A stretch of 64,000 nt of DNA from Epiperipatus broadwayi (GCA_028023455.1 JAQFVV010006335.1:1203412-1267411), one strand, 5' to 3'. Counted from the stretch's first letter, positions 50,892 to 62,220 are shown. A program made the numbers and translations. Notes: a model not told the origin generated them from the letters alone.

Positions 50892-51806
50892 CACAAACCA
50901 GATACCCCTCTTCGTCCAATAGTAAGTGCAATAGGTTCTCCAACTCATATTTTAGCTAGATACTTATCGGATTTCATTAAACCTACAATCCCATCTATTA
51001 AATCATATATTAAAAACTCTCTTTATTTTATTTCTGTTTTAAAAAGTTTAAAAATTAATGCTAGTGACATTCTGGTCAGTTTTGATGTCGTGTCTTTGTT
51101 TACAAACATTCCAATTGATGAAGCTTTAAATATAATCTCACAACGTTGCAATTTACCAGACCATATTATTGCTTTGATTAAACATTGTCTCTTAAATACA
51201 TATTTTGTATACAATGGACAGCATTACAGACAAGTTTTTGGTACTCCTATGGGCTCACCTATTTCAGGAGTAATAGCTGATTTATTCATGGAATATATAG
51301 AAACTCGTGCTTTAGAATCATCATCTTTAAAACCTCTCATTTGGCTCAGATACATAGATGACACTTTTGTCATATGGCAACATGGAAAAAATACCTTAGA
51401 TGATTTTTTCTTACATTTAAATAATATGCATCCTCATATTAAATTTACAATGGAGACAGAGTCTGATGGAAAACTCCCTTTTCTTGATGTTCTAGTCACC
51501 AGAACACCAAATAGTTTATCTTTTTCTATTTACAGAAAGGATACACACACAGACAGATATTTACATTTCCATTCTCATCATCACCCAACTCAGATAGTTT
51601 CTGTAGCCAAAACTCTTTTAAATAGAGCAATTAACCTTTCAGATGACACACATCTGAAAGAAGAAATAAATCATATTAATAGTGTTTTATTAGCAAATAG
51701 TTATAATTACAAATTTATAAAAAAGCCTTATTTCAAGCCCAAAATAGACAAAATAGGAAACAAAAAGATGATAAGTCAGCTATTAGGATTTGTGTTCCAT
51801 ATGTAA
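50892..51806 (+). pseudogene. PLE reverse transcriptase core
   Basis: One open frame covers the whole RT core. IHKPDTPLRPIVSAIGSPTH marks the first motif; SFDVVSLFTNIPIDEA (51078-51125) carries the first catalytic Asp; GTPMGSPISGVIADLFMEY is the following conserved motif; LRYIDDTFVIW (YIDD at 51351-51362) has the two catalytic Asp residues intact; LPFLDVLVTR and YRKDTHTDRYLHFHSHH are thumb-proximal motifs shared by PLEs. The enzyme would prime cDNA synthesis at a nick made by the linked endonuclease. The frame has no natural start, being joined upstream by frame changes, and leaves the PLE sequence near 51755, ending at 51806 in the wrong frame. Confidence 0.85.
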
Positions 51807-52252
51807 AAGGAACTACAGACAGTATCGGACGTATATTAAAACGCTATAATATAGATACAGCATTTTCTGCTCATCAAAAGATCAGCAATATAATAACCAA
51901 GCCTAAGGATTCAATCCCTCTTGAATCTCATGGTGTCTATCAAATCTCATGTAAAAATTGTAAAGCTTCTTACATAGGTATGAGTAATCGTCGCATCAGT
52001 GTTAGGAGAGATGAGCATGCTAATGCAGTTAAACAACACTCATCATCATCAGCACTCTCACTCCATACTATAGATTCAGGTCATAAAATAGATTTTTCTA
52101 GTACCAGGATCATATCCAGATGTGATAATCTCTACCAATGCAAAATCAGAGAAGCCATTGAGATACTTAAAAGACCAGATTGTATCAATAAGCGAGATGA
52201 TACGTGCAAACTTCCTCCTATTTGGAAAGATTTCTTTAAAAAACATTCTTAA
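51758..52252 (+). pseudogene. PLE linker and GIY-YIG endonuclease domain
   Basis: Resumes the PLE protein one base out of frame with the RT. The linker VPYVKGTTDSIGRILKRYNI is the usual RT-to-nuclease connector. The nuclease follows: HGVYQISCKNCKASYIGMSN holds the GIY and YIG strands and a CxxC pair, RRISVRRDEHANAV carries the catalytic Arg/His helix, and YQCKIREAIEILKRP holds the metal-binding Glu. All key residues appear present. The stop (52250-52252) lies inside the 3' pseudo-LTR, whose first 25 codons encode the C-terminus. No ATG precedes the domain; as the sequence stands it is separated from the RT only by the frame change near 51755. Confidence 0.85.
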
Positions 52253-52465
52253 ATTTAACATTTTTGCTATTGGTGGGTTTTTTAATGTTTTATTCAAACC
52301 AGTGATTGTAGCGCCTCTACAACCGTCTTTCTACCTTTTTATAACTCTGTGGATGGCTTGTGTGACCAAGTCGAAACGTCAGTAAATTGATATTAAAAGT
52401 TTTTAACACGGATGAACCCGCAAAATATGTATTTTATATATTTAACCCGTGCAAATCTTCGTTTT

Positions 52466-52470
<5 letters not shown>
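52177..52470 (+). repeat. PLE 3' pseudo-LTR (294 bp)
   Basis: Identical copy of 49651-49944. It encodes the endonuclease C-terminus and stop, then the stem plus TCGAAACGTC tail signature. A (TA)n tract (to 52500) follows directly. Confidence 0.9.
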
Positions 52471-52500
<30 letters not shown>

Positions 52501-52504
<4 letters not shown>

Positions 52505-53369
52505 TCATGAATAATTCTATCATGAATTTATTAATAGCATTGATCAATTTAAACTCAAATGAATTAATTTTAACATACATTTATGAAATAAGTTTTTCTT
52601 TATGGAAATTAGCATGAACTGAATGTATAAAGCCCATTGCATCGGAAATTTAAGGTTAGTATTAGGATTTGAAGTGGGTTTATGGCTAGAAGTTATGAAG
52701 CCAGGATCGAACTCAGATCCGACTGCTTCAATATATATATATATTGAAACAGATATACTGTTCCTCGTATATATATTCAAAAGACCCCCCCCCATTTAAA
52801 AATGACTAGCATGATTTGATCAAATTGGGAATGAAATAAAGCAAAAAGTTTATAGTTTCAAAATTAAGAGGTAAATAAAAGCTGTGATTTGTTAAAAAGA
52901 TTATATTTTTAATTTTTTTTTGATCGATGGTTTTGAATAAAGTGTTATATCATTTTGCTTTCTTATCTCTAACACTAAAAAAATTAGATTATCCAATCAT
53001 TAAGAAGAAAAGGAAAAAACGTTTGGTCTAAAATGAGGCAGTATGCAAATTAGACTCAGCAAGAAAGGAGAAGAAAATTCAGAGAGCAACAGATTAGATT
53101 GAATTTTTTTTTGTTTGTTTTAAAAGGTGTATTATTCAATTCTGACTTTTGTCATCCTAAAATATAACTTTTACTAACACTAAAAAAATATGGAAAAGAA
53201 AGCGTTATTGAAAGAAATGGTGATGATAAAGGGGTAAATTAAAAAAAGCTTAAATTTTCCATTCCACGTCATGATTTTACGGATAATGCTATTGAAATGA
53301 AATGATTTTTTTTTCTCTTTTCTTGAATAAATGGAAGGTAACTATTTATAAAATATTTGAATATAAAAT
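52501..53369. other. AT-rich spacer
   Basis: Nothing recognised. It contains a small (TA)n at about 52730-52745 and a C9 run near 52786. Confidence 0.4.
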
Positions 53370-53645
53370 TACAAATGCTTCTTTGTGTATAAATATGAAA
53401 CTTATATGAACTTTAAATGCTTCTTTGTGTATAAATATGAAACTTATATGAACTTTAAATGCTTCTCTGTGTATAAATATGAAACTTATATGAACTTTAA
53501 ATGCTCCTCTGTGTATAAATATGAAACTTATATGAACTTTAAATGCTTCTTTGTGTATAAATATGAAACTTATATGGACTTTAAATGCTTCTCTGTGTAT
53601 AAATATAAAACTTATATGAATTTTAAATGCTTCTCTGCTTATTGA
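53370..53645. repeat. 42-bp minisatellite, about 6.5 copies
   Basis: The unit begins ATGCTTCTTTGTGTATAAAT and continues ATGAAACTTATATGAACTTTAA; copies differ by a few bases. Because 42 is a multiple of three, frames on both strands stay open and show a 14-residue repeat (YKYETYMNFKCFSV forward). I regard these as by-products. Confidence 0.95.
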
Positions 53646-53985
53646 CATGAGACTTGCAAAATGTTTTAATGCTCAGATGGATATTGAATTGGTGGAAATA
53701 TTCCAAACCAGATTACTGAAAGTAATAAAATATTATATGATTTCTAAATCCTTCTCTGCGTATTAACATGAGACTTGCAAAATGTTTTAATGCTCAGATA
53801 GATATTGAATTGGTGGAAATAATCCAAACCAAATTACTGAAAGTAATAAAATATTATATGATTTCTAAATGCTTCTCTGCATATTGATATGAGATTGCGA
53901 AATGTTTAATACTCATATGGACATTGATTTTGGTGGAAATAATTTAAACCACATTAATGGACTTGAAAATGAACTATTGGAAAGT
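53628..53985. repeat. Three copies of a ~121-bp repeat following the minisatellite
   Basis: Units start at about 53628, 53750 and 53870 with YTTCTCTGCNTATTNAYATG and continue GAGACTTGCAAAATGTTTTA, then a GGTGGAAATA block and AGTAATAAAATATTATATGA. Each unit head repeats the TGCTTCTCTG core of the 42-bp unit, linking the two arrays. Confidence 0.85.
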
Positions 53986-54505
53986 TAAACTGTTTGTAGG
54001 CATCATTTCTTGAGTGGAACTTTGAATTAGACGTTATAAATTGTTAAATAAAATAATTGTTACCTAAAACTACTTTTAGTTCTCCGGTTGTTCAGTTTTG
54101 TTTATTTGTTTGTTTATTTATTCATTTGTTTATTCTTTTTGCATCACTCGTCATTCATTGAACTGATTCATAGGAATATCATGCTACTGAGCTATGTCAG
54201 GCATAGTTAGACACTTGTAAGTAAGGTTGTTGTGAATGAAGTTGAGCTCTAGTGGCGCTGTTTGCCAAGTCAAACATATAAATAACTAGATGCTTCTAAC
54301 CTCTATGTTGCCACATCCTCTGATGAGCAGGAAATATTGTTGTAGGGGGCGTTAACATCTGCATCTGAGAATACCAATTGATTGTTCCTTCCTGCAGCAT
54401 GCTCATCAGAAAATTGTTATGACCGATGTAATAAAGGGGTTGTATGGGGTCCGGTTACAATATATATATATCTGGTTTAATTTTAGATTTGGGGTAGTTT
54501 TGATT

Positions 54506-54507
<2 letters not shown>
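53986..54507. other. Unclassified, with imperfect hairpin at 54300-54418
   Basis: CTGATGAGCAGGAAATATTG (about 54319) is mirrored by CTTCCTGCAGCATGCTCATCAG (about 54390), so the segment can fold on itself. The interval is G+C-richer than its surroundings (GTAGGGGGCGTTAAC, GGGGTCCGGTTAC). No gene. Confidence 0.4.

Positions 54508-54575
<68 letters not shown>
54508..54575. repeat. (TA)n microsatellite
   Basis: About 33 TA units. Confidence 0.97.
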
Positions 54576-54577
<2 letters not shown>

Positions 54578-54660
54578 AATTATAAATTTACAACATTAAA
54601 AAAGGTGCAGACGTTTTGGATAAACATAGAGCTTACCTAGATGAATTATTTATTTTAATT
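54576..54660 (-). mobile_element. Possible PLE tail fragment
   Basis: On the minus strand the sequence reads AATTCATCTAGGTAAGCTC, then TTTATCCAAAACGTCTGCAC, and runs into (TA)n. The CATCTAGG...AAAACGTCTG layout resembles the tail of PLE terminal repeats, with a (TA)n junction as at the complete PLE. No coding part. Confidence 0.3.
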
Positions 54661-54740
54661 ATGGTTAGACTTTCATATTATAGTCAAGAGTGGACTTCTT
54701 ATGTTGTATGTTAATTTCACATTAATATTTGACATATGAT

Positions 54741-55147
54741 CTCTTGTTTACATGTGAAAATGTTGTTTCATGTTGAGACAGGCTAATCTTTAAATTTCAG
54801 GTCACTGTCTTAATAGTCAAATAAAAAAAATAGTCATAGATCACATGACCCAATTCTCTTAAGCTTGTAAAAATTAAACAAGGAGCATTGTGAATTGCTC
54901 AACAAACTTTGTGATAAATGCTTAGCCAGAGAAAGCATTTAAATATATATGTCAGGAATGCCCCAAATCACTGACCATGGTTTCATGCTTTAGCAATCTT
55001 CAGAGAGATGCTAGGATAGCTTGAGACACTAGATCTAAAAATACAAACCCAAATCCAGCATTTATCTAAAAATTTCTCTATTGACTGAAAAATCTGAAAT
55101 TTTCAGACCCCTGCATGTCTTTAAACCTGGCTAGCCAACTCAAATAG
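54741..55147 (+). repeat. Dispersed repeat T, copy 2 (opposite orientation to the next two)
   Basis: The first 240 bp match 46890-47135 closely. Its reverse complement aligns with the two following units: CTATTTGAGTTGG, TTGACTGAAAATTTCAG-like, AGATCTAGTGT and CATGAAACCATGG. It meets the next unit at 55148. Confidence 0.75.
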
Positions 55148-55570
55148 CAAGCTTAAGAGAATGGAATCATGTGATCTATGACTTTTTTATTTCACTATTT
55201 ATAGTCCAGCTTTAAGTCTTATGGGATGTTATATTGCTAAGACTACTAATATATGGTTTTGCTGAAGATCTCTCAGCCCCAAATAGCTATTTGAGTTGGA
55301 TAGCTGGGTTTGAAGACATGTAGTTGACTGAAAATTTCAGATTTTTAACTCACTAGAGAACTTTTAGATAAATGCTGGCTTTGGGTTGGTATTTTTAGAT
55401 CTAGTGTATGAAGATATCCTAGCCCCTCTCTGAGTAGTGCCAAAGCATGAAACCATGGTCAGAGAATGAGGGGGGATTTCCTGACAGATATATTTTAAAT
55501 GTTTTCTCTAGCTAAGCATTTATCACAAATCTTGTTGAATAATTGGCAATGTTCTTTGTTTATTTCTTAC
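55148..55570 (-). repeat. Dispersed repeat T, copy 3
   Basis: Unit starting AAGCTTAAGAGAATGGAATC. It aligns with the reverse complement of copy 2 and directly with copy 4; the period to copy 4 is 422 bp (AAGCTT at 55149 and 55571). Confidence 0.75.
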
Positions 55571-55985
55571 AAGCTTAAGAGAATGGTGTCATGGGATCTA
55601 TGGCTATTTTTATTTGACTATTTGTAGTCACTGCTTTAAGTCTTATGTAATGCTATATTGCTAAGACTACTAATATATGATTTGGCTGAAGATATTTCAG
55701 CCCTGTATAGCTATTTGAATTGGAGCGCTGGGTTTGAAGATGTATAGGTGTGTGAAAATTTTAGATTTTCCATTCAATAAAGATTTTTTAGAAAAATGCT
55801 GACTTTGGGTTGCTATTTTTAGATCTTGTGTCTGAATATACGCTAGCACCTCTGTGAGGAATGCCAAAGCCTAAAACCTTGGTCAGAAATTAGGGAGGGG
55901 TACCTGGCAAAGATATTTTAAATGTGTTCTCTAGCTAAGCATTTATCACAAAGTATTGCTGATCAATTGACAATGCTCATTGTTT
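55571..55985 (-). repeat. Dispersed repeat T, copy 4
   Basis: Unit starting AAGCTTAAGAGAATGGTGTC and ending TAAGCATTTATCACAAAGT with a TTGACAATGCTCATTG block. More diverged than copy 2 is from copy 1. No frame is conserved among T copies. Confidence 0.75.
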
Positions 55986-57117
55986 ACTGTCTTAATACTT
56001 TGTAATGTATTTCCATTAATATTATCTCACTAGGTTGTAATTATTTTTCAGTGTTATTTATTGATGTAGAGGTATATTTCCTGCTGTATAACTTGTAACC
56101 AATGTGTATTTTTTCTCTTGTATATTCATGCAAATGCTGGATACCATATTCATATATTTTAGTATCAATTAACCAGGTAATCGTTTTCACAGGTCAGCTC
56201 CATGATGAATTATTTTTATATGTTTTAGAAATATACTTGAAGTCCCCCTTTTTTTCCTGATCTATTATTTTCTTAATGTTTTAACTATGAAAATGCCACA
56301 GTCTCTAGAACCATTTTATGATTACTTTTTTATTTATGGATGTCATCAAATTATAAATAATGTTGAATCCTGGTTTGGCTTTATCATGCAAATAAATTAT
56401 TTGCTTATGAAATAGGATATTCCTAGGTAGAGCCACATTTTCTATTAAGCAATTATTGGAATGTGTGATTGGTATAAAAATGTCAATGTTTTACACATGT
56501 AGTGCCTCACATAATGCTACATAAATGTTTTAGAACTCAAGTTTTAGAAACCACACTATCAGTGGTAATTTATGTTTAAACTCAGATTAAAGCCAATGTT
56601 TAATTTAAACTTTCAGCAGTTCAATTTGTAATATGAAATTGTTTAAATAATTATCCTGGGTTCAAATTCCATGCAATACACCAAAATATTTTATACTTGC
56701 AGATGGAATGTGTTTCTAATTTTGTTTGTTTCCTTTGTTTTATTGTTATTGTTAAGAATAAATGAAGCATATTATTCCTGTAGTTTGTATTGTTACTGAA
56801 ATATGATTTTATTGAATAGTTTAACTTTGGCTTTCAATGTTTAAACATGATATATGTATAGTTAATATAATTTTATATAAAATCTCTTGTATCCAACCGA
56901 TGTAAGTGGATGTAAAAAAGGTTGGCATGTTAAGGTTTGCACTCTTACAAATATGTTTTTTTTTTAAAAAATGTTAATAATTGTTTTAAAATTATGAATA
57001 ACATTTGTCAATTTCTCTTTCATTTTTTTAATTTTATATTTATAACAAATAACTATATGTTTCTTTATTATTTGCCATAGTGCTATATCTCTAGATAATG
57101 TTTTTTTTTAATTTAGC
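55986..57117. other. AT-rich spacer
   Basis: Nothing recognised in this kilobase. Confidence 0.4.
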
Positions 57118-58150
57118 ATATGTATAAATTTATAAACATCACACGATCACCATTTCTGATGCTTGCTCTTAACTGTTATTAAAACAGGCAAAAATGTCTA
57201 TACATATTGCTACTCAGTGCAAATCAGAGTAATCAATGGATGCCAAATGGCTTGTGCATAAAATACTCATCTAGTGCCTACTCATCCAATATCCCCAGAG
57301 TAGCTTCTGGCTTGTGGTCTTCTTCAATTAAGAGGCTTGGATCTGAGAGCACTGCACCTAGATCTTAGGATCTAATGTAACCCTCCAGCAGCCACCTTTT
57401 ATTTCTACTTAACTACAAAACTATGAGACACGGATTAATCCAAGATGTTCAGCTTATATTGTCATATAGGTCGGAAATCAGTTCAGTACCTATACATTTT
57501 GGTATCTTTGGTTCCTTAATAACCATAGCCATCACAATCCTATTAGGCAGGATTGGTTTTAAGCTAATAAACATTACATGATCACCATTTCTTATGGTTG
57601 CTCTTACCTGTTATTAAAACAAGCAAAACTGTCTATATGTATTGCCACCCAGTGGAAGACAGAGTAGAGAGATTTTCCTGTTTTAATAACAGTTAAGAGA
57701 AAGCATAAGAAATGGTGATCATGTGATATTTATTGGCTTAAAACCAATTCTGCCTAATATGAGAGTGGTGGCTATGGTTTTTAATAACCAAAGACAACAA
57801 AATGTATATGTAGTGAGCTGAGTTCAGACCTATATGACTATTTAAGATGATGATCTTGGATTGAAAATATAATGGTGTTTTCAATTTAAGTTTCATAGTT
57901 TTGTAGTTAAGTAGAGATAAAAGGTGGATGCTGGAGGATTGCATTAGATCCTAAGATCTATTTGCAGTGCTCTCAGATCCATTGACAAAAGCCACAAGCC
58001 AGAAACTAGGTTGGAGATATTGGATGAGTAGGCACTAGATGTGAATTTTATGCACAAGCCTTCTGGTATCCTTTGATTACTGTGGCTTGCACTAAGTGGT
58101 AATACGTATGGACAGTTTTGCCTGTTTTTTGTATAAATTTATAAATTGAA
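57118..58150. mobile_element. About 1-kb inverted repeat with nested ~75-bp repeat in four places
   Basis: Arms of about 500 bp (57118-57655 and 57680-58150) pair in order: GTATAAATTTATAAA ends, CAGGCAAAAATGTCTATAC against GGACAGTTTTGCCTG, CTAGTGCCTACTCATCCAAT against ATTGGATGAGTAGGCACTAG, CTGAGAGCACTGCA, and TATTAGGCAG near the centre. A block starting GATCACCATTTCT occurs at 57146 and 57571, and its reverse complement (AGAAATGGTGATC) near 57710; the companion GTTATTAAAACA block follows each forward copy. It is therefore a palindrome within a palindrome. No intact frame. The class is unknown. Confidence 0.65.
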
Positions 58151-59080
58151 ATATAATAATATTGATGATATCAAACTTGCATTATTATTTTTATGAAATA
58201 TTATTACCTGCATATTTTTTTTTTGATATAATATACGATTTTAAATAAAATTTTCATAATATAATTGATTTATTTATTATACCGTATTAATTAATATTTT
58301 AATATATTGTATTTAAGTTAGACTGATTCTATTACATTGTACATTATACAATTATATTTATATACCGTATATTTATTTTATCTTCAAATAATAATAATAA
58401 AAATATTTACTGAACCATATGAGCAGATATATTATTGAAAAAGGTCAGAAAAATATTTGTAAGAATAATAATGTAAATTTAATGTTTTCGTTGTTTTATT
58501 TTATTTATGGTTATATATAAATATGTAAGCAATTCGAAATGTAAAAAAATAATAAAAAATATAATTTTCATGGAATAATGGAAACGGAAAAACGTACATT
58601 TACAACTATATTTCATAATGTTTAAAACATTGAGTATATTGCATCTTATTTTTATAATGTTTAAAACATCGAGTATATTTCATCTTAATATTATTAGCCA
58701 TTGTTTAAGATGAAATATTTTTTTATTATTAATTATAGTTTGTTATAGTAATTAGGTTTAATTCTCATGTGATAATTTTCTAAGTACAACTTAATTCTCA
58801 GAGGTTGCTAGACTCTTAAACACATGTTGTCATTCTAAAACATACAAATAACTTCATATATTCTGTTATGTTCTTGGTCATGATATCTAATTTAATAAAT
58901 ACACACACTTTGTATAGCTATTAAGAGCAATGTTGCATGCTCACTAATCTCAGTTGCTGCCACTAAGTGTCAGTCTGTAATTACAAGTATTAGCCATAGC
59001 ATGACAACTCTCTCTTTTTATTTACACACATAGTCTTTTAAATATACTGGAGATCTTCTGTTCAATTTTTCTATAATCTA
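58151..59080. other. AT-rich spacer
   Basis: Only a small two-copy duplication (TAATGTTTAAAACATYGAGT, about 58616 and 58656) is visible. Confidence 0.4.
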
Positions 59081-59087
59081 AGAATGT

Positions 59088-60640
59088 TTGACTGGTATAC
59101 ACATTGTTGCTGTGCCATTGTCACTTGATGTGGATCATGGTGATTTCCCTGTCTCAGTTATGGACAACTGTGTCTCTGCATCCAGTTCTTGTGTCTGTGG
59201 AGTTGTTATGAATCTGTCAGCTGTGTTCTGTAGATGTGTCTTGGTTCGACAAAGAATTCCTCAGTCAAAATGTGATATGATTTTGGCTCAGAAGTTATTT
59301 AAAGAATTTTACACATCTTTCATTAGGTCCCACCACATACTTTGAAGTCATCATTTGTTTGCATTAACATACTTGATAAAACAGCTGTAGTTATGGGGTA
59401 TGAGTTTGTTTTATTGGATGTGATTGAATTATATGGGTCAGTGGATCGGTCTGCATCTATTATGATTTTGAAAGATATATTGTTTGTTAAGGAAATACCA
59501 CAGGATAAGGTATCTTTTTATTGTGGATGTTTTATATTAGATAAGTAATGATATTGTGACAGTACATGGTTGTTTCTTATACAAAATGGCAAAAGGATGG
59601 TCAATGGGTTTGGCTGTGAGTGGTTTGATGAGTAATTTGTAGATAATCTAGAACAGTGAATTGTGCATCCCATACTGGTAAATAATGAGAACACCTTGTA
59701 TTGTATATATGTGGATAATGTTTTAATATAGGGCAAACAGACATTACAAAAAGAAATTTTTGATAGTTTGCAGAACATGGATGGTTTAGTTTGGACAATA
59801 GAGAAGGAGAACAATTCTTGTATTAAATGCCTGGATTTGCAAATATAATGTGTGGATGATAGATTGGTTTATAAAATGGTTGTGACACATATAATTAATA
59901 GAGATTATATTCATCCAACATCTACTGTTACTTTGATACACAAATTAGCTGGTTTTAGCATTTTTTTAACTTGTAATCAACAACTGTGTTCATATTAAAT
60001 GTTTAAGAAAGATAATATAAAATGTTATATGCAGGATTCGATACAAGTTGATTATAATAAGCATAGGCTGTTATCTATTGTATTGAAACATTATAAACAA
60101 CATTATAATAGTGAGAATGTAAGTTTCAATAAGAAACCATGGATGTCATTAGCTTTTATTCCCAATATTAATAAAAATATAATAAGAGTTTTGGTTCAGG
60201 ATTCCTGGTTGGCATGGAGGAGTCTGCCTAATTTTAAAAAGATTAATAAATATTTCTAAGGGAGTAATAAGTAAAGAGGATAAAAACAGTGTTGTGTATT
60301 CTATTAGATGCCTACAGATAAATTGTAGTGCAATATATATTGGAGAAACTAAGACAAATATTAAATAACACTTTCAACAATATAAATATATGTATATTAG
60401 AGGAAAAGGAAGATGATACACTTTATTTGGATTTTTATGTTCACCAAAATAGTATAGGCCATATATGTAGTATAAAGGATTTTGCAATATTAATGCATAA
60501 AACACATGGTAAGAAATGCAACATTAAAGTATCATATCTTATACAAAATTCATCTTGTGCTATGAATTCAAAATTAACCAGTTTTCCGATTAGTTGTTTC
60601 TGGCCAATGCAATGAAATGTTGGATATATCACTTAAAAGA
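59088..60640 (+). pseudogene. Old, inactivated Penelope-like element (RT plus GIY-YIG remnants)
   Basis: Pieces of one PLE protein survive in several forward frames. YEFVLLDVIELYGSVD (about 59402) corresponds to the first RT catalytic motif (FDVVSLFTN in the complete PLE). CFLYKMAKGWSMGLAVSG (about 59572) matches the RQVFGTPMGSPISG region. The catalytic box reads YVDNVLI followed by a stop (about 59708), with Asn in place of the second Asp. IEKENNSCIKCLDLQI and NRDYIHPTSTVTLIHKLAGF correspond to the thumb region. FNKKPWMSLAFIPNINKNII lies in the linker (about 60127), and VVYSIRCLQINCSAIYIGET (about 60292) is the GIY-YIG start. Frames before 59342 are unassigned. No terminal repeats found. It is clearly a different and much older lineage than the complete PLE. 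Confidence 0.65.
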
Positions 60641-61173
60641 AAATAGGAGTTTTTTTTTTTTTTAACTGTCTTGAGAATCACTCGTAGGAGTTGAAAGCGC
60701 TTGGCAATAGTTATTTTATTTATATTAATGATTCTATGCTTTGGCAATTGATAACAATGTATATTTAATATACATTAATAACAATATTTTATGTGTCTGA
60801 GTTAATCAATTTTCATTTATTATTATATAGATATAATTGTTTTCTCTTTTCTATATAATTGTAATTTTGAATAAATGTTTTAACATTTATTTAAAATTTA
60901 TTATTACAAAAAACAGTAAACAAACAAAACATACAAATTATATTTTTGTTAAAAATACATTTAAAGTTTTTAACTAGCAATATTTATACCAATATTATAC
61001 ATTTTCTCTCTGTTTTTTTTTTAGCTTATCCTTCACAACTCATCTCAGATAACCTAAAAATTATATAACAGATATAATAGTTAAAATAATAAGTAATTCT
61101 TAATTAAATTGCTTAAAAGGAGATACTTTATTTTCTCATTCATTTTTATATATTTTTTATTTATATTTGTTAA

Positions 61174-61178
<5 letters not shown>
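60641..61178. other. AT-rich spacer
   Basis: Nothing recognised. It may include the untranslated tail of the old PLE. Confidence 0.35.
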
Positions 61179-61237
<59 letters not shown>

Positions 61238-61258
61238 TACAATATATATATATATATA
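61179..61258. repeat. (TA)n microsatellite
   Basis: TA array with two small interruptions (AATATATATACAATATAT). Confidence 0.95.
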
Positions 61259-62220
61259 TTGTAACTTAATTAGGGAGTCCAAATATTATAGATTTCTCAA
61301 AATATAACAATATCAATAATTATAAGCAAATTATTATTAACAAGTATTATAACTCAGGTATATGAAATCACGTGAGGTGAGTACACTAGTAATTCAATAA
61401 AATATAACTCAGGTATACAGACAGTAATCTTATCCACTTTCATTTCTTGGTTTGATGTTAAGTGCATGTTTAAACAAATACTAAGTGAATATGGTCTAGC
61501 AGGGCACCACTAGATTATCTGAATCTAGACACGGTTATATCTAATAACCTTTCACATGTACAAGGTTTGAATCCCCTTTTGGTACTTTATTGCTAATAAA
61601 AATGAGAGATTTTGCTTTTTGAGCCATATCACTATAAGCACTAATATTTAGGTAAAAGTAAAACATCTATAAACCACAGTGGAGTATATTAGACATAAAT
61701 CATTTCTCAGATCTTAGCATAACAAATGTGTTTCAATATTTTTATAAGTTTACTAGCTCAGATTATATATAACTAATTTAGGATGGCAATTCACTCATCC
61801 TTGCATGAAATAGATGACGGGATGTGGTTATAATAATACTAAGAAATCACTAAATATTATAAAATCAATATTTATTTATGGCATTTAAACAGTTAAACAG
61901 CTCATTAATTAAAACGTTGATGACAATGATGATGATGATAATAATAACGATAATGACAAGGGTTTCAACTACAGCTCTAGGACTAAACCTAAACATAAAA
62001 CTAATTTTTATAAAGAAATTCATAATTATTGCTTAATTTTAGCATACTTACTTATATCTTAAATAACTAATATTCAACCATTGATGATGATGAATAATCA
62101 CACTTAACAAAGACTACACTTAATGAAATATATACGCCTCGTTTAATAAAACAAACTAATATTTATTACTACATTTCTAACATATACATAAAAATTTCTA
62201 GATAAATATGAAAATTGACA

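Larger units (their letters stand above)
49651..52470 (+). mobile_element. Complete Penelope-like retroelement with pseudo-LTRs, 2820 bp
   Basis: Two 294-bp direct repeats flank a PLE coding region with N-terminal domain, reverse transcriptase and GIY-YIG endonuclease in the order expected for endonuclease-bearing (Penelope/Poseidon-type) elements. (TA)n tracts lie on both sides, so no target duplication can be told apart from the repeat. The pseudo-LTRs are identical by direct comparison, which implies a very recent origin, yet the coding region needs at least five single-base frame changes (near 50295, 50575, 50765, 50845-50890 and 51755), several of them at short A runs. Confidence 0.9.

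Noticed and set aside
53346-53648. 100-residue minus-strand and 86-residue plus-strand repeat proteins
   Set aside because: The 42-bp minisatellite keeps both strands open; no start context, relatives or flanking coding sequence.
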